Positions 42,690 to 54,115 are shown, numbered from the stretch's first letter. The stretch is 64,000 nt of DNA from Pelotomaculum thermopropionicum SI (GCA_000010565.1 AP009389.1:1240001-1304000), one strand, 5' to 3'. Notes: generated by a model from the sequence alone, not told the origin. Numbers and translations are program-made.

Positions 42690-43664
42690 ATGTCCGACGG
42701 ATCCTTGCCTCTCCTCCGGCCTATGCTGGCAGTCAGCTCAAGGCCTTTTGACAGCGCGGAATACATTTACGAGGTAAAATGGGACGGCTATCGCGGACTG
42801 TGCTACCTGGACGGCAATACCGTGATCCGGTCCCGCAACCTGGCCGATTTGACCGGGAAGTTTCCGGAACTGGCCGGAATGCACCGGAAAGTAAGCCGGA
42901 AGCCGGCTATTCTGGACGGGGAAATAGTGCTTTTTGAAAAGGGAAAACCGTCTTTTGCCGGGCTCCAGTCGCGGGGCAAAATAAGCGAGTTGAAGAGTAT
43001 TAGCCGGGCCTCCGCGGAGCGCCCGGTTATTTTTATCGCCTTTGATGTGCTGTACTGCGGCGGAAAAAGTGTGATGGGGCTGTCTCTGATTGAGCGCAAA
43101 AGGCTGCTGGAAGAAATGGTCGGAACGGGGGAGGAACTGGTGCTGTCCCGGTACATCTGCGGGGAGGGCCGGAAGTTTTTCGAGGCGTGCGTGAAAGAGG
43201 GCCTGGAAGGCGCTGTGGCAAAAAAGCTGAACAGCGTTTATCTGCCCGGCCGGCGCTCGGCGTACTGGCTGAAATTCCGCCATACCAAAGAGGCCGACCT
43301 GGTGATTTGCGGCTACCAGTACGGGCCCGGGGGAAAGAATTTAGGTTGCCTGGTTCTGGGAGGCTATCATAACGGCAGGCTGGTTTACCAGGGCAAGGTA
43401 GGAACAGGTTTCAGCAGCGAGGAGGCTAATGCACTGCTGGAAGGGCTTCGCAGGCTGGAAGTCGCAGGGGAAACTTTACAGGTTCCCAGGGCCGAGAAAA
43501 GCAGGACCAGGTGGGTGCGTCCCCTTCTTGTCTGCGCCGTGGAATATCTTGAAGCAACCGCAGGTGGATGCCTGCGGCACCCGGTGTACAGGGGGCTGCG
43601 CCGGGACAAGACGCCGGCCGAATGCCCGGCGGTAGCAATTAAAGTATGGCTGGACGGCACGTAA
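42690..43664 (+). CDS. ligD: ATP-dependent DNA ligase (LigD ligase module)
   Basis: This 324-aa enzyme corresponds to the ligase domain of LigD. The adenylation Lys is in YEVKWDGYRG (motif I KxDG), followed by ILDGEIVLF (motif III), FIAFDVLYCGG, EGAVAKKLNSVY (motif IV) and WLKFRHTKEADLVICGY (motif V). An OB domain forms the rest. Polymerase and nuclease domains are not fused to it. ATG 42690 is 40 bases after ku. Confidence 0.93.
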   Translation: MSDGSLPLLRPMLAVSSRPFDSAEYIYEVKWDGYRGLCYLDGNTVIRSRNLADLTGKFPELAGMHRKVSRKPAILDGEIVLFEKGKPSFAGLQSRGKISELKSISRASAERPVIFIAFDVLYCGGKSVMGLSLIERKRLLEEMVGTGEELVLSRYICGEGRKFFEACVKEGLEGAVAKKLNSVYLPGRRSAYWLKFRHTKEADLVICGYQYGPGGKNLGCLVLGGYHNGRLVYQGKVGTGFSSEEANALLEGLRRLEVAGETLQVPRAEKSRTRWVRPLLVCAVEYLEATAGGCLRHPVYRGLRRDKTPAECPAVAIKVWLDGT

Positions 43665-43682
43665 CAAAGAAGGTATTATTTT

Positions 43683-44654
43683 ATGGAAAGACAGTCCTTA
43701 AAAGATCTTGACGTTACGGTGGACGGCCGCAGGCTGAGGCTGACCAACCTGAACAAGCTGATGTGGCCGGAAGGCCTGACCAAGGCCGACCTGATCAAGT
43801 ATTATTCGGCCGTGGCGCCGTACATTCTGCTTTATCTGGCCAACCGGCCTCTTGTTATGAAGCGCTATCCGGACGGCCTGGCAGGCGGGGCGTTCTACCA
43901 GAAGGAATGTCCTGCCTATGCTCCTTTGTGGATTAAAAGGCAGCCGGTGAGGCATGGCGGAAAAGTTGTAAATTACATAGTCTGCAACGACAGCGCAACC
44001 CTGATCTGGCTGGCCAACCAGGCCTGCATTGAAATGCACGCCTGGCCTGCCCGGGCGGAAAATCTGGAGAGCCCGGACCTGGCCGTAATGGATTTGGACC
44101 CGGCCGAGGGTGCCACCTTTACCGACGTGCTGGATATAGCCCTTATGGTCAGAACGGTGCTGGATGAATTTGGCCTGAAAAGCTTTCCCAAGACTTCCGG
44201 GGCCGGCGGAATACACCTGTTTATCCCCGTCAGGCCTTGTTATACCTGGCAGCAGGTTGCCGCGGCGATGAAGTGCGTTGCCGGAATAGTGGAAGGTGCC
44301 TGCCCGGGCAGGGCAACAACAGAAAGAAAAGTCGAAAAAAGAAAAGGCAAGGTGTACCTTGATTACCTGCAGAACGCAAAGGGAAAGACAATGGCCTTCC
44401 AATACAGCCTGCGGCCCTTGCCCGGTGCTCCCGTGTCCGCCCCGCTGCTCTGGCAGGAGGTTGAAAAAAGGGAGGTCAGGCCTTGGCAGTTTAACATTGA
44501 TACCATTTTCCAGCGCCTTGCCGACCGGGGCGACCTTTATAACGGCATGCAAGGGCTGGACCAGTCGCTGGATGAACTTATAAAAATATCCACAAAGAAA
44601 ATTTTCCCAGCCGGAAGGAAGATTTCCCCTCAACCCCGAAAAGAAGGGGATTAA
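43683..44654 (+). CDS. LigD-type polymerase/primase
   Basis: This 323-aa archaeo-eukaryotic primase-like polymerase adds ribonucleotides at broken ends in end joining. Family features: LTNLNKLMWPEGLTKADLI, ANRPLVMKRYPDG, the metal motif VMDLDPAEG (Asp-x-Asp), KTSGAGGIHLFIPV with the binding His, and KVYLDYLQNAKGKTMAFQYS with the third Asp. It starts 18 bases after the ligase gene. The phosphoesterase domain of full LigD was not found in this cluster. Confidence 0.93.
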   Translation: MERQSLKDLDVTVDGRRLRLTNLNKLMWPEGLTKADLIKYYSAVAPYILLYLANRPLVMKRYPDGLAGGAFYQKECPAYAPLWIKRQPVRHGGKVVNYIVCNDSATLIWLANQACIEMHAWPARAENLESPDLAVMDLDPAEGATFTDVLDIALMVRTVLDEFGLKSFPKTSGAGGIHLFIPVRPCYTWQQVAAAMKCVAGIVEGACPGRATTERKVEKRKGKVYLDYLQNAKGKTMAFQYSLRPLPGAPVSAPLLWQEVEKREVRPWQFNIDTIFQRLADRGDLYNGMQGLDQSLDELIKISTKKIFPAGRKISPQPRKEGD

Positions 44655-44678
44655 AGAAAAGCTTAGGGGAGAAACTTA

Positions 44679-45782
44679 TTGGATGATAGAATATACTGGT
44701 TAGGATGGCAGCTTCTCATGCCGGGAGCCGGTAAAAGGCTCTGGCATTTGGTAGAGCATTTCGGCTCGCCCCGGGCGGCCTGGGAGGCCGGCGTTAAAGA
44801 ACTGGCAGAAGCGCCGGGGATAGGGGAGGAAGGCCCCGGCGGGCTGGCGCGGCGCAAGGCCGCCCTGGACCCGGTTAGAGAAGCCGGCCGGCTGGAGTCA
44901 ATGGGGATAACGTTTGTATGTCACACCGATCCCTGTTATCCCGAAAACCTTTTGGCCATTTACGACCCGCCGCCGGTGATATTTGTGCGAGGAAGCCTTA
45001 AATCCTCTGATAAGCTTTCGGTAGCAGTAGTCGGTTCGCGCAGGCCGTCCCCTTACGGGCAGCTTGTAGCCGGAAAGCTGGCCAGGGATCTGGCTGCTAC
45101 GGGCATAACCGTTGTGAGCGGAATGGCCAGGGGCATAGATTCGGCGGCGCACCGCGGGGCGCTGGAAGGGGGAGGCAGGACGCTGGCCGTTCTCGGATGC
45201 GGGCCAGACGTGGTTTACCCCAGGGAAAACCGCAGGCTGATGGAAAAGATTATAAATAACGGTGCGGTTATCAGCGAATACCCGCCGGGAACCCCTCCGG
45301 AACCGTGGCGTTTTCCCGTCCGCAACCGCATTATCAGCGGGCTGGCCAGGGGGACGGTGGTGGTGGAGGCTGCCGAAAAAAGCGGCGCCCTGATTACAGC
45401 CGATTTTGCCCTTGATCAAGGCCGCGATGTGATGGCCGTACCCGGGAACGTCACCAGCCCGTTGAGCCGCGGGCCGCACCGGCTGATTAAACAGGGCGCC
45501 AGGCTGGTGGAGGGGGCGGGCGATGTTTTGGACGAAATCGGACTGGAAAATCTTTTTCCTGTTAAGAAAGATGAACCGGGGGAAGCGGTTAAAATGAGCA
45601 GGGAAGAGGAGGCAGTTTACAGCCTGCTGTCGGTAGATCCGGTGCCTTTAGACGAGATTATCGGCAGGTCCGGACTCACTCCCCAGAAAGCAATGGCTGC
45701 TTTAATGTATCTGGAACTTAAAGGCTTGGCCAGACAGATGCCCGGCAAGTTTTACACCCGCACGGAGCGGAACGTGTTCTAA
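44679..45782 (+). CDS. dprA: DprA/Smf DNA-processing protein
   Basis: DprA loads RecA on incoming single-stranded DNA during transformation. The 367-aa protein has an N-terminal SAM/HhH-like region, the Rossmann-like DprA core (VAVVGSRRPSPYGQLVA, VSGMARGIDSAAHRGAL, VLGCGPDVVYPREN, FPVRNRIISGLA, GALITADFALDQGRDVMAVPG) and a C-terminal winged helix. The start is TTG at 44679 with AGGGGAGA upstream. It precedes topA, as in Bacillus. Confidence 0.95.
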   Translation: MDDRIYWLGWQLLMPGAGKRLWHLVEHFGSPRAAWEAGVKELAEAPGIGEEGPGGLARRKAALDPVREAGRLESMGITFVCHTDPCYPENLLAIYDPPPVIFVRGSLKSSDKLSVAVVGSRRPSPYGQLVAGKLARDLAATGITVVSGMARGIDSAAHRGALEGGGRTLAVLGCGPDVVYPRENRRLMEKIINNGAVISEYPPGTPPEPWRFPVRNRIISGLARGTVVVEAAEKSGALITADFALDQGRDVMAVPGNVTSPLSRGPHRLIKQGARLVEGAGDVLDEIGLENLFPVKKDEPGEAVKMSREEEAVYSLLSVDPVPLDEIIGRSGLTPQKAMAALMYLELKGLARQMPGKFYTRTERNVF

Positions 45783-45863
45783 AGGAAAGCTTAGCGGATA
45801 GAATTTAAAAAAAGATTTATAATACGCAGATATAGAACCAGGCGTAAAGATGAGGTGTACAAC

Positions 45864-48008
45864 TTGTCTAAGACCCTTGTAATTGTGGAATCTCCTGCCA
45901 AGGCGAAAACCATAAGCAAGTTTTTGGGGAAGAAATTTACCGTAAAAGCTTCCATGGGGCACGTCAGGGATCTTCCCAAGAGCCAGTTCGGTGTGGATGT
46001 GAAAAACGGGTTTAAGCCCAAGTACATTACCATTCGCGGCAAGGGAGACATTATCAAGGACCTGCGGGCGGCGGTTAAAAAAGCCGATCAGGTGCTGATC
46101 GCCTCGGACCCCGACCGGGAAGGGGAGGCCATTGCCTGGCATCTTCAAAACCTTTTGGAAATTGATGAGAACGAATCCTGCCGGATCGAGTTTAACGAGA
46201 TAACGAAACAGGCAATACAAAAGGCGCTGCAGCACCCCAGACCGATTGACCGAAACCGTGTCAATGCCCAACAGGCCCGGCGCATTCTTGACCGGCTGGT
46301 GGGGTACAACCTGAGCCCGCTTTTGTGGCGCAAGATTAAAAAAGGGTTGAGCGCCGGCAGGGTGCAGTCGGTTGCCGTTCGCCTGATCTGCGACAGAGAG
46401 GAAGAAATTCAGTCCTTTGTACCGGAGGAATACTGGACGCTGGTTGCCAGCTTTGTCAAAACGGGGGAGGCGCCTTTTGAAGGCAGGCTGATTAAGTTCA
46501 GGGATGAAAAAATCGATATCCCTTCTAAGGAAAAAATGCAGGAGGTGCTGGAAAACCTCAAAGGAGCGCGCTACACCGTAGAAAAGGTTACCAGAAAGGA
46601 GAAGTCCCGCAAGCCGCCCCTGCCCTTTATAACCAGCACCCTGCAGCAGGAAGCCTACCGTAAGCTAAACTTTACCGCCCGCAAGACGATGATGGTAGCC
46701 CAGCAGCTTTATGAAGGGCTCGACCTGGGCAGGGAGGGAACTTCCGGCCTTATAACCTATATCAGGACCGATTCCACCAGGGTTTCGGCATCTGCCAGGG
46801 AAGAGGCCCAGAAGTATATCGTTGAGCGTTTTGGCGCCCGGTATGCGGGCAGGGAAACACCGCCGGTGGGGCCTGCGGGGAGAAAGGGTAAAATTCAGGA
46901 TGCCCATGAGGCCATCCGGCCCACTTCGGTCCAGAGGGAGCCTGAACAGGTAAAGGAATATTTGACAGGCGACCAGTATAAGCTCTACAAGCTGATCTGG
47001 TCACGCTTTCTGGCCAGCCAGATGAAACCGGCCGTTTTTGATACGACCAACATTGACATAAAAGCGGGGGAATACCTGTTCCGGGCCAACGGTTCGGTGA
47101 TGAAATTTCCCGGCTTTATGAAGGTATACACTGAAAGCAGGGATGACGAGGAAAAGGAGGAGGAAAAGCTGCTGCCGGAGTTGAAGGAAGGGGAAGAAAT
47201 AGAGGCCCGCTCCCTCACGCCCAGGCAGCACTTCACCCAGCCGCCGCCCCGTTATACCGATGCCTCTCTGGTTAGGGCCCTTGAAGAAAAAGGCATAGGC
47301 CGGCCGAGCACCTATGCCCCGATTGTCGAAACCATTCTGAAAAGAGGCTATGTGGTAAGGGAAAACAAGCAGTTTTTCCCTACGGAGCTGGGTATGATAG
47401 TTGTGGATCTGTTAAAAAAGCACTTCAAAGAAATAATTGATATAGATTTTACCGCCGGCATGGAAGAGAGCCTGGACAGCATAGAGGAGGGCGAACTGGA
47501 CTGGATTAAGGTTCTGGAAAGTTTTTACGGCCCCTTTAAAAACACGCTGGAAAAGGCTGAGAATGAAATCGGCCACGTTCAGGTGGCAGAGGAAGTTACG
47601 GAAGAAAAATGTGACCGGTGCGGCCGTAGCATGGTCGTTAAGGTTGGCCGTTACGGAAAGTTTCTGGCCTGTCCCGGTTTTCCGGAATGTCGCAGCACCA
47701 AGCCCCTGCTGGAGCCTGTGGGGGCGAAGTGCCCCCGCTGTGAAGGGGAACTGGTGGTGCGCCGCACCAAAAAGGGCAGAAAGTTTTTGGGCTGCAGCAA
47801 CTTTCCGGAGTGCGAATTTGTAACTTGGGATCAGCCTTCAGGTACCAAGTGCCCCGAGTGCGGGGGCCTGATGGTGGAGAAGAAAAACGCCGGCAAAAAG
47901 GGCTTCCTGCAGTGTGTCAGCGAAGACTGCGGTTATAAGAAGACGGCCGGGGAAAAGAAGGCAGGAAAGAAGAACGCGGATACCGAAAGCATGAGCGCTG
48001 AGACCTGA
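45864..48008 (+). CDS. topA: DNA topoisomerase I
   Basis: TopA relaxes negative supercoils. The protein (714 aa) has the TOPRIM domain ([27 protein letters not shown]), the active Tyr in [14 protein letters not shown], and three C-terminal zinc motifs (CDRCGRSM...[15 protein letters not shown]...[15 protein letters not shown]...CVSEDC). TTG 45864 is chosen because AGGTG lies six bases upstream and the product begins [12 protein letters not shown] 45855 would overlap that site. A TATAAT is at 45818-45823. Confidence 0.95.
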   Translation: MSKTLVIVESPAKAKTISKFLGKKFTVKASMGHVRDLPKSQFGVDVKNGFKPKYITIRGKGDIIKDLRAAVKKADQVLIASDPDREGEAIAWHLQNLLEIDENESCRIEFNEITKQAIQKALQHPRPIDRNRVNAQQARRILDRLVGYNLSPLLWRKIKKGLSAGRVQSVAVRLICDREEEIQSFVPEEYWTLVASFVKTGEAPFEGRLIKFRDEKIDIPSKEKMQEVLENLKGARYTVEKVTRKEKSRKPPLPFITSTLQQEAYRKLNFTARKTMMVAQQLYEGLDLGREGTSGLITYIRTDSTRVSASAREEAQKYIVERFGARYAGRETPPVGPAGRKGKIQDAHEAIRPTSVQREPEQVKEYLTGDQYKLYKLIWSRFLASQMKPAVFDTTNIDIKAGEYLFRANGSVMKFPGFMKVYTESRDDEEKEEEKLLPELKEGEEIEARSLTPRQHFTQPPPRYTDASLVRALEEKGIGRPSTYAPIVETILKRGYVVRENKQFFPTELGMIVVDLLKKHFKEIIDIDFTAGMEESLDSIEEGELDWIKVLESFYGPFKNTLEKAENEIGHVQVAEEVTEEKCDRCGRSMVVKVGRYGKFLACPGFPECRSTKPLLEPVGAKCPRCEGELVVRRTKKGRKFLGCSNFPECEFVTWDQPSGTKCPECGGLMVEKKNAGKKGFLQCVSEDCGYKKTAGEKKAGKKNADTESMSAET

Positions 48009-48070
48009 ATTCCGGGCGGGCGGTCACGTTTTTGACGGCCGGCCGCCCCAATTACCTGGAAGGAGCAATG

Positions 48071-49384
48071 ATGACTGGACGGACAGTAACCGTTGTCGGT
48101 GCAGGTCTGGCAGGCGCAGAAGCGGCCTGGCAGGCGGCCAGAAGAGGAATAAAAGTTAAACTCTATGAAATGCGGCCCGAAAAGCTTACGCCAGCCCACC
48201 GGAGCGGATATTTTGCCGAACTGGTTTGCAGCAACTCTTTGCGGGCTGCCGCCTTGGAAAATGCGGTCGGGCTTTTAAAAGAAGAAATGAGGCATCTGGA
48301 TTCCCTGGTTATGGCCTGCGCCGATGTGACGTCGGTGCCGGCGGGCGGTGCCCTGGCGGTTGACAGGGACCTTTTTGCCCGCTGTGTGACGGAAAGAATT
48401 GCCGGAAACCCTTTAATAGAGATTTGCCGGGAAGAGGTAACCGCCATACCCGAAGGCGAAGCCGTTATTATTGCCACCGGGCCGCTTACCTCGGATGCCC
48501 TGGCTTCAGACATCAGCCGGTTTACCGGAGAAAACTGCCTCTTTTTTTACGATGCCGTGGCCCCTATAGTGGCGGCCGAGTCAATTAACATGGGCAAAGT
48601 TTTCCGCTCTTCGCGCTATGGCAAAGGCGAGGCTGCATACCTGAACTGCCCGTTGAGCAGGGAAGAGTACGAGGTTTTTTGGGAAGCCCTGGTTAAAGCA
48701 GAAAAGGCTCCCCGCAAGGAGTTTGAAAAGGAATTGCACTTCGAGGGCTGCATGCCGGTTGAAGTCCTGGCGGCAAGAGGAAAAGAGACGCTGCTTTACG
48801 GACCGATGAAACCCGTTGGATTGATTGACCCGCGTACAGGCCGGAGGCCCTACGCGGTGGTCCAGTTAAGGCAGGAAAATGCCGCAGCCACCCTGTTTAA
48901 CATGGTCGGTTTCCAGACCGGTTTGAAGTGGGATGAGCAAAAGCGCGTCTTCCGCCTTATTCCCGGTTTGGAAGAGGCCGAATTTGTCCGGTTCGGGGTA
49001 ATGCACAGAAACACTTTCATAAATTCGCCCGTTCTGCTGCATCCCACATTTCAGACCAGAAAAAACCCGGCCCTGTTTTTTGCCGGCCAGATAACCGGCG
49101 TGGAGGGCTACGTTGAGTCGGCAGCTTCGGGGCTGATGGCAGGTATCAATGCTGCCCGCCTGCTGGCAGGGAAAGAGCCTCTGGTTTTCCCCAGAAACAC
49201 CGCCCACGGTTCCCTTGCCCACTATATAACCGCGGCCGACCCCGCTCATTTTCAGCCGATGAACATAAATTTCGGCCTTTTTCCGCCGTTTGAGGCAAGA
49301 ATTCGCGATAAAAAAGAGCGGTACAGGACGGTAGCTAAAAAGGCCCTGGAATCAATCGACAGGTTCAAGGAGACGCTTCTGTAA
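48071..49384 (+). CDS. trmFO: TrmFO, folate-dependent tRNA U54 methyltransferase
   Basis: TrmFO uses methylene-tetrahydrofolate and FAD to make ribothymidine at position 54 of tRNA. The 437-aa protein starts [20 protein letters not shown] (FAD GxGxxG), then [47 protein letters not shown] and the C-terminal FAD part [22 protein letters not shown] 48071 lies five bases after AAGGAG; ATG 48068 is possible. It is in the topA-trmFO-xerC order. Confidence 0.96.
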   Translation: MTGRTVTVVGAGLAGAEAAWQAARRGIKVKLYEMRPEKLTPAHRSGYFAELVCSNSLRAAALENAVGLLKEEMRHLDSLVMACADVTSVPAGGALAVDRDLFARCVTERIAGNPLIEICREEVTAIPEGEAVIIATGPLTSDALASDISRFTGENCLFFYDAVAPIVAAESINMGKVFRSSRYGKGEAAYLNCPLSREEYEVFWEALVKAEKAPRKEFEKELHFEGCMPVEVLAARGKETLLYGPMKPVGLIDPRTGRRPYAVVQLRQENAAATLFNMVGFQTGLKWDEQKRVFRLIPGLEEAEFVRFGVMHRNTFINSPVLLHPTFQTRKNPALFFAGQITGVEGYVESAASGLMAGINAARLLAGKEPLVFPRNTAHGSLAHYITAADPAHFQPMNINFGLFPPFEARIRDKKERYRTVAKKALESIDRFKETLL

Positions 49385-49429
49385 CAATTGCCATGAGCGT
49401 ATACCATAATTATAGAAAAGAGGATAAGC

Positions 49430-50350
49430 GTGTACGTTCACATTGATAATTTCCTGGTATATCTCAGGGTAGAAAAAAATGCTTCCCCCAGGACGACGGA
49501 GAGCTACCAGAAGGACCTTTTCCACGGCCTGGACTACTTTGCGTCCAGGCTGGGAAAAGAAGACCACGCCATCGTTCCATCGGATATAGATCACAGGATA
49601 TTCCGCCATTACCTGGCGCATATGCAAAAACAGGGTCTTGCCCGGGCAACCATGGCAAGGCGGCTAGCGGCCTGGCGCTCTTTTTACCGCTACCTTTACA
49701 GGGAAAAAATAATTGACGGCAACCCTCTGTTGAGGGTTGCCAGCCCAAAACTGGAGAAGAGGCTGCCGCGATTTTTATATGAAGACGAGGCCAAAGAACT
49801 TGTTGAGGCCCCGGATACGAAGCAACCGCTGGGTATGCGCGACCGGGCCCTGCTAGAAACACTGTACGCCGGGGGCTTGAGGATAAGCGAGCTGGTTTTG
49901 CTCGATTTGGGCGATCTGGATATATCCTCAGGTTATATCCGGGTAACGGGCAAGCGGGCCAGGGAAAGACTGGTTCCGTTGGGCTCAATGGCGGTTGAGG
50001 CTTTACAGGCTTACCTTGCCAAGGCCAGGCCGAGGCTTATGGCAAACTCTGTTGCAAAAAAAATAAACAATGCCCTTTTCCTGAACTGCCGCGGTGAAAG
50101 GCTGTCGGCGCGGGGTATCCGTAAAATATTGGACAAATATGTGGAAAAGGTCAGCCTGGAAAGAAAAATCAGCCCGCATACGCTGCGCCACTCTTTCGCC
50201 ACGCATCTTTTGAACGCCGGCGCCGATTTGCGGTCGGTGCAGGAACTGATGGGCCATGTTCGCCTTTCCAGCACCCAGGTGTACACCCATGTAACCGGTG
50301 AAAGGCTGAAAAAGGTATACCGTAAGTCTCACCCCCGGGCGAAGGGGTAG
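49430..50350 (+). CDS. xerC: XerC tyrosine recombinase
   Basis: Partner of XerD at dif (CodV position in Bacillus). The 306-aa protein has [19 protein letters not shown] at the N-terminus and the catalytic residues Arg in AGGLRISEL, Lys in VTGKRARE, His/Arg in [10 protein letters not shown], His in LMGHVRLS and Tyr in STQVYTH. GTG 49430 has AGAGGATAA upstream. About 90 bases lie before hslV, with two TATAAT copies at 50376-50381 and 50387-50392. Confidence 0.93.
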   Translation: MYVHIDNFLVYLRVEKNASPRTTESYQKDLFHGLDYFASRLGKEDHAIVPSDIDHRIFRHYLAHMQKQGLARATMARRLAAWRSFYRYLYREKIIDGNPLLRVASPKLEKRLPRFLYEDEAKELVEAPDTKQPLGMRDRALLETLYAGGLRISELVLLDLGDLDISSGYIRVTGKRARERLVPLGSMAVEALQAYLAKARPRLMANSVAKKINNALFLNCRGERLSARGIRKILDKYVEKVSLERKISPHTLRHSFATHLLNAGADLRSVQELMGHVRLSSTQVYTHVTGERLKKVYRKSHPRAKG

Positions 50351-50441
50351 GAAAGCAGCCGTATGCGGATGGTGTTATAATAATGTTATAATAAAGGCAA
50401 GACATAAAGCGGTTTTCATGCCGGTCAAAAGGGGAGAAGAG

Positions 50442-50972
50442 ATGTTTCACGCTACAACCATAGTTGCGGTCAGGAAAGGTGGTAAGGTTGCCGTTGCCGG
50501 TGACGGGCAGGTTACCTTCGGCCAGAACACCATTATCAAGAAAGGGGCCAGAAAGATCAGGCGCCTTTACAAGGACAGCGTACTGGCCGGTTTTGCCGGT
50601 TCGGTGGCCGATGCCATCACCTTGTTTGAAAAATTCGAGGGCAAACTGGAGGAGTACCACGGGAACCTGCAAAGGGCGGCGGTAGAGCTGGCCAAAGACT
50701 GGCGTACCGACAGGATTTTAAGGCGGCTGGAGGCATTGCTGATAGTGGCCGATAAAGAAAACCTCCTAATCATATCCGGCAGCGGCGAGGTGATCGAACC
50801 GGATGACGGCGTGGCGGCCATCGGCTCGGGAGGACCTTATGCTCTTGCTGCTGCCCGCGCTCTGGTCAGGCATACCTCCATGGAAGCCGAGGATATTGCC
50901 AGGGAGGCGCTTGCCGTTGCAGCCGAAATTTGCGTTTACACCAATGATAATATTATAGTTGAAAGATTATAA
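50442..50972 (+). CDS. hslV: HslV/ClpQ protease subunit
   Basis: This is the proteasome-like peptidase that works with HslU. The 176-aa protein begins [27 protein letters not shown]; the catalytic Thr of TTIV would be exposed by removal of MFHA. Other features are GARKIRRL and [17 protein letters not shown] 50442 follows GGGGAGAAGAG. It is 24 bases upstream of hslU. Confidence 0.95.
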   Translation: MFHATTIVAVRKGGKVAVAGDGQVTFGQNTIIKKGARKIRRLYKDSVLAGFAGSVADAITLFEKFEGKLEEYHGNLQRAAVELAKDWRTDRILRRLEALLIVADKENLLIISGSGEVIEPDDGVAAIGSGGPYALAAARALVRHTSMEAEDIAREALAVAAEICVYTNDNIIVERL

Positions 50973-50996
50973 AAATAACCGTTGTGGAGGCATAAT

Positions 50997-52394
50997 ATGG
51001 AAGAGCTGACGCCACGGCGCATTGTTGAAGAGCTTGATAAGTACATTGTAGGCCAGAAAAATGCCAAGAAGGCTGTGGCTATTGCATTGCGAAACCGCTA
51101 CCGCCGGAAGAAGCTGCCGGAGGATTTCAAAGACGAGGTAATGCCGAAAAACATTCTGATGATCGGCCCCACAGGGGTGGGCAAGACCGAAATAGCCAGG
51201 CGCCTTGCCAGACTGGTCAAGGCGCCGTTTGTGAAAGTGGAGGCCACCAAATTTACAGAAGTGGGATATGTGGGCAGGGACGTAGAGGGCATGGTGCGCG
51301 ATCTGGTTGAAACGTCAATCAGAATGGTCAAGCAGGAAAAAATGGCCATGGTTGAGGACCGGGCCCAAAAAATGGCCGAAGAAAAAATAATCGAACTGCT
51401 GGCACCGTACCCGGTTCAGCAAACTGCAGCGCGAAACCCTCTGGAACTGCTCTTCGGCGCTGCCAGGCAGGCCGAGCAGACGGATAAAAACCAGGAGCAG
51501 AGAATAAAAAGAATTGATTTTGAGAGGGAGATGCTGAGGGAAAAACTGGCCAGAGGAGAACTGGAAAACGAATATCTTGAAATAGAAGTAGAGGACAGCA
51601 AGCCGCCGATGCTCGAAATCTTTACAGCGTCCGGCGGCATGGAAGAAATGGGCGTAAACCTGCAGGATATGCTGGGCGGGCTTTTTCCCAAAAAGAAGCA
51701 CAAACGCCGGGTGACGGTAAGGGAAGCCCGCAAAATTCTGACCCAGCAGGAGGCCCAAAAACTAATCGATATGGACGAGGTGACCGCTGCGGCCATCAAG
51801 CGGGCTGAGGAAGACGGGATTATTTTCCTCGATGAAATAGATAAAATTGCCGGGCGGGAAGGTTACGGCCCCGACGTATCCAGAGGGGGAGTGCAGCGCG
51901 ACATCCTTCCGATTGTTGAAGGGTCGACCGTAATGACCAAGTACGGCCCGGTAAAAACCGATCATATCCTTTTTATCGCGGCAGGAGCCTTTCACATCTC
52001 TAAGCCGTCCGATCTGATCCCGGAACTGCAGGGACGCTTCCCGATCCGTGTAGAACTGGAAAGCTTGACCTGCGAGGATTTTCAACAAATTTTGACAGAG
52101 CCGAGAAACGCCTTAATCAAGCAATATACTGAACTGCTGGCCACTGAAGGCGTAAAGGTCAAATTTACGGAAAATTCTCTTGTAGAAATTGCAAAAATCG
52201 CTTATACTGTTAATGAGCAAACGGAGAACATAGGCGCGCGAAGGCTGCACACCATTTTAGAAAAGCTTCTTGAAGATATTTCATTTGAAGCGCCGGAACT
52301 TACCGGGAAGGAAATTGTAATAGACCGGGAAATTGTTCTGGAAAAACTGGGTGAACTGGCTAAAAATAAAGATTTAAGCCGTTATATTTTGTAA
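50997..52394 (+). CDS. hslU: HslU/ClpY ATPase subunit
   Basis: This is the unfoldase partner of HslV. The 465-aa AAA+ protein has [17 protein letters not shown], Walker [10 protein letters not shown], the GYVGRD pore loop, an inserted I domain, Walker [12 protein letters not shown], and [13 protein letters not shown] with the arginine finger region. ATG 50997 lies eight bases after GGAGG; the TTG at 50982 would precede that site. Confidence 0.96.
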
Positions 52395-52413
52395 AGTGTA
52401 AGGAAGGGTTAGG

Positions 52414-53196
52414 ATGAGGGCATTACTGGACAAAACCCGCGCCATTAACAGGCTTTTACAGAAATCGGCGGGGCACATTGTAGATTTTAACGAAGTGGCA
52501 AATGTACTAAGTGAAAACATCGGAGCCAGCATTTATATCCTCGACCGGCGCGGAAAAGTCCTGGGGCACGCTTATTTAAAAGGCTGGACCTGCGATGTGA
52601 TGAAGGACATTGTTGAAGGTTGCGGCGGTTTTCCGGAAGAGTATAACGAGTACTTAATGAAGATTAACGAAACATTTGCAAATTTTTGTCAGACCGCCAA
52701 TGCCTGCCTGTTTGAAGAAAAACGCTGCCGCTTCGACAACAAAATTACCACCATCGTACCCATAGTCGGTGCGGGGACGCGTCTTGGCACTCTGATTCTG
52801 GCCAAGTTTGACAACCATTTCACCGAGGAGGACCTGATCCTCGGGGAGTACGGCGCAACCGTCGTGGGAATGGAAATACTGAGGGCCAGAGCAGAAAAGA
52901 TGGAAGAAGAGGCGCGGAAACGGGCGGCGGTGCAGGTGGCCATCGGTACCCTTTCGTATTCCGAGCTTGATGCGGTGCAGCACATTTTTGAGCAGCTGGA
53001 GGGCGAGGAAGGGCTTCTGGTGGCCAGTAAAATAGCCGACCGTGTCGGAATAACAAGGTCGGTTATAGTCAATGCCCTGCGCAAATTTGAAAGTGCCGGC
53101 GTTATTGAATCGAAATCTCTCGGCATGAAGGGCACATATATCCGCGTGCTGAACGACTGCCTGCTAGAAGAACTTGGAAGATTAAAGCAGCATTGA
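52414..53196 (+). CDS. codY: CodY, GTP and branched-chain amino acid sensing repressor
   Basis: CodY links nutrient state to gene expression. The 260-aa protein has an N-terminal GAF domain ([20 protein letters not shown]-like [28 protein letters not shown]) and a C-terminal winged helix with [20 protein letters not shown] and [13 protein letters not shown], both highly conserved. It follows hslU by 19 bases, as in the Bacillus codV-clpQ-clpY-codY operon. A terminator follows. Confidence 0.96.
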   Translation: MRALLDKTRAINRLLQKSAGHIVDFNEVANVLSENIGASIYILDRRGKVLGHAYLKGWTCDVMKDIVEGCGGFPEEYNEYLMKINETFANFCQTANACLFEEKRCRFDNKITTIVPIVGAGTRLGTLILAKFDNHFTEEDLILGEYGATVVGMEILRARAEKMEEEARKRAAVQVAIGTLSYSELDAVQHIFEQLEGEEGLLVASKIADRVGITRSVIVNALRKFESAGVIESKSLGMKGTYIRVLNDCLLEELGRLKQH

Positions 53197-53254
53197 GAAA
53201 TTATTAAGAAATTAAGGAAAAAGAAGCAAAAGGAAAATGCTGCCGTATTTTTAG

Positions 53255-53283
53255 AGCCCTGCCTTGCGCCAGGGCTTTCTTTA
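53255..53283 (+). terminator. Rho-independent terminator after codY
   Basis: AGCCCTG-CCTTGCGC-CAGGGCT is followed by TTCTTTA. It overlaps the -35 side of the rpsB promoter. Confidence 0.8.
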
Positions 53284-53292
53284 TGGTAAAAT
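53264..53292 (+). promoter_or_regulatory. Probable sigma-A promoter of rpsB
   Basis: TTGCGC (53264-53269), 17-base spacer, TAAAAT (53287-53292). It predicts a leader of about 110 bases before rpsB. Confidence 0.55.
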
Positions 53293-53300
53293 ACAGCTTG

Positions 53301-53374
53301 GTGTGAATTACACACGTTGCTTGATTCCTGCAAGGGTGCCTGCACAGCGGGCCTTGCCGGAGATGAGGGCAACG
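53301..53374 (+). ncRNA. Structured leader of rpsB mRNA
   Basis: Nested pairings are visible: CGTTGC (53315-53320) with GCAACG (53369-53374), GCAAGG (53330-53335) with CCTTGC (53352-53357), and a small GTGT/ACAC hairpin at 53301-53313. The position fits an autoregulatory S2 leader. Family membership is not checked. Confidence 0.5.
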
Positions 53375-53408
53375 GAGGTATAAAACCACAAGGGGGGGAG
53401 GTGTGAAA

Positions 53409-54107
53409 ATGGCTGTTATTTCAATGAAGCAGCTTCTGGAAGCAGGAGTGCACTTCGGTCATCAGACCCGCCGCTGGAATCCCAAGATGGCCCCCTACAT
53501 TTTTACCGACCGCAACGGCATTTACATTATAGATTTGCAAAAAACGGTTAAAAAGGTCGAGGAGGCTTATAATTTTATCAAGCAACTGGCCGCAGAAGGA
53601 GAAACCGTTCTTTTCGTGGGCACCAAAAAGCAGGCGCAAGAAGCCGTGCAGGAAGAAGCTGAGCGCTGCGGGATGTTTTACGTGAACCAGCGCTGGCTGG
53701 GCGGCATGCTCACCAATTTCCAGACCATCAGGCGCCGGATCGACCGGTTGCAAGAACTGGAGAAAATGGAGGAGAACGGCAGCCTGGAGGTTTTGCCCAA
53801 AAAAGAAGTTGCGGAACTGATGCACGAGAAAGAAAAACTGCAGAAATTTTTGGGCGGCATTAAAGAAATGCGGCGCCTGCCGGGTGCTCTGTTTGTTATA
53901 GATCCCCGTAAGGAACGCATTGCTGTAGCCGAAGCGCGCAAACTGGGGATACCCATTGTGGCCATCGTAGATACAAACTGCGACCCGGATGAAGTGGACT
54001 ACGTCATACCAGGCAACGATGATGCCATTAGGGCAGTTCGCCTTTTAACGGCGAAGATGGCTGACGCTGTTCTTGAGGGCAAACAGGGAGAACAGCTTGC
54101 GGAGTAA
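53409..54107 (+). CDS. rpsB: Ribosomal protein S2
   Basis: Small-subunit ribosomal protein (232 aa). It reads [51 protein letters not shown] and [20 protein letters not shown], all standard S2 blocks. ATG 53409 is eight bases after GGAGG; the GTG six bases earlier is less likely. It heads rpsB-tsf-pyrH-frr. Confidence 0.98.
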   Translation: MAVISMKQLLEAGVHFGHQTRRWNPKMAPYIFTDRNGIYIIDLQKTVKKVEEAYNFIKQLAAEGETVLFVGTKKQAQEAVQEEAERCGMFYVNQRWLGGMLTNFQTIRRRIDRLQELEKMEENGSLEVLPKKEVAELMHEKEKLQKFLGGIKEMRRLPGALFVIDPRKERIAVAEARKLGIPIVAIVDTNCDPDEVDYVIPGNDDAIRAVRLLTAKMADAVLEGKQGEQLAE

Positions 54108-54115
54108 GGTTTTTG

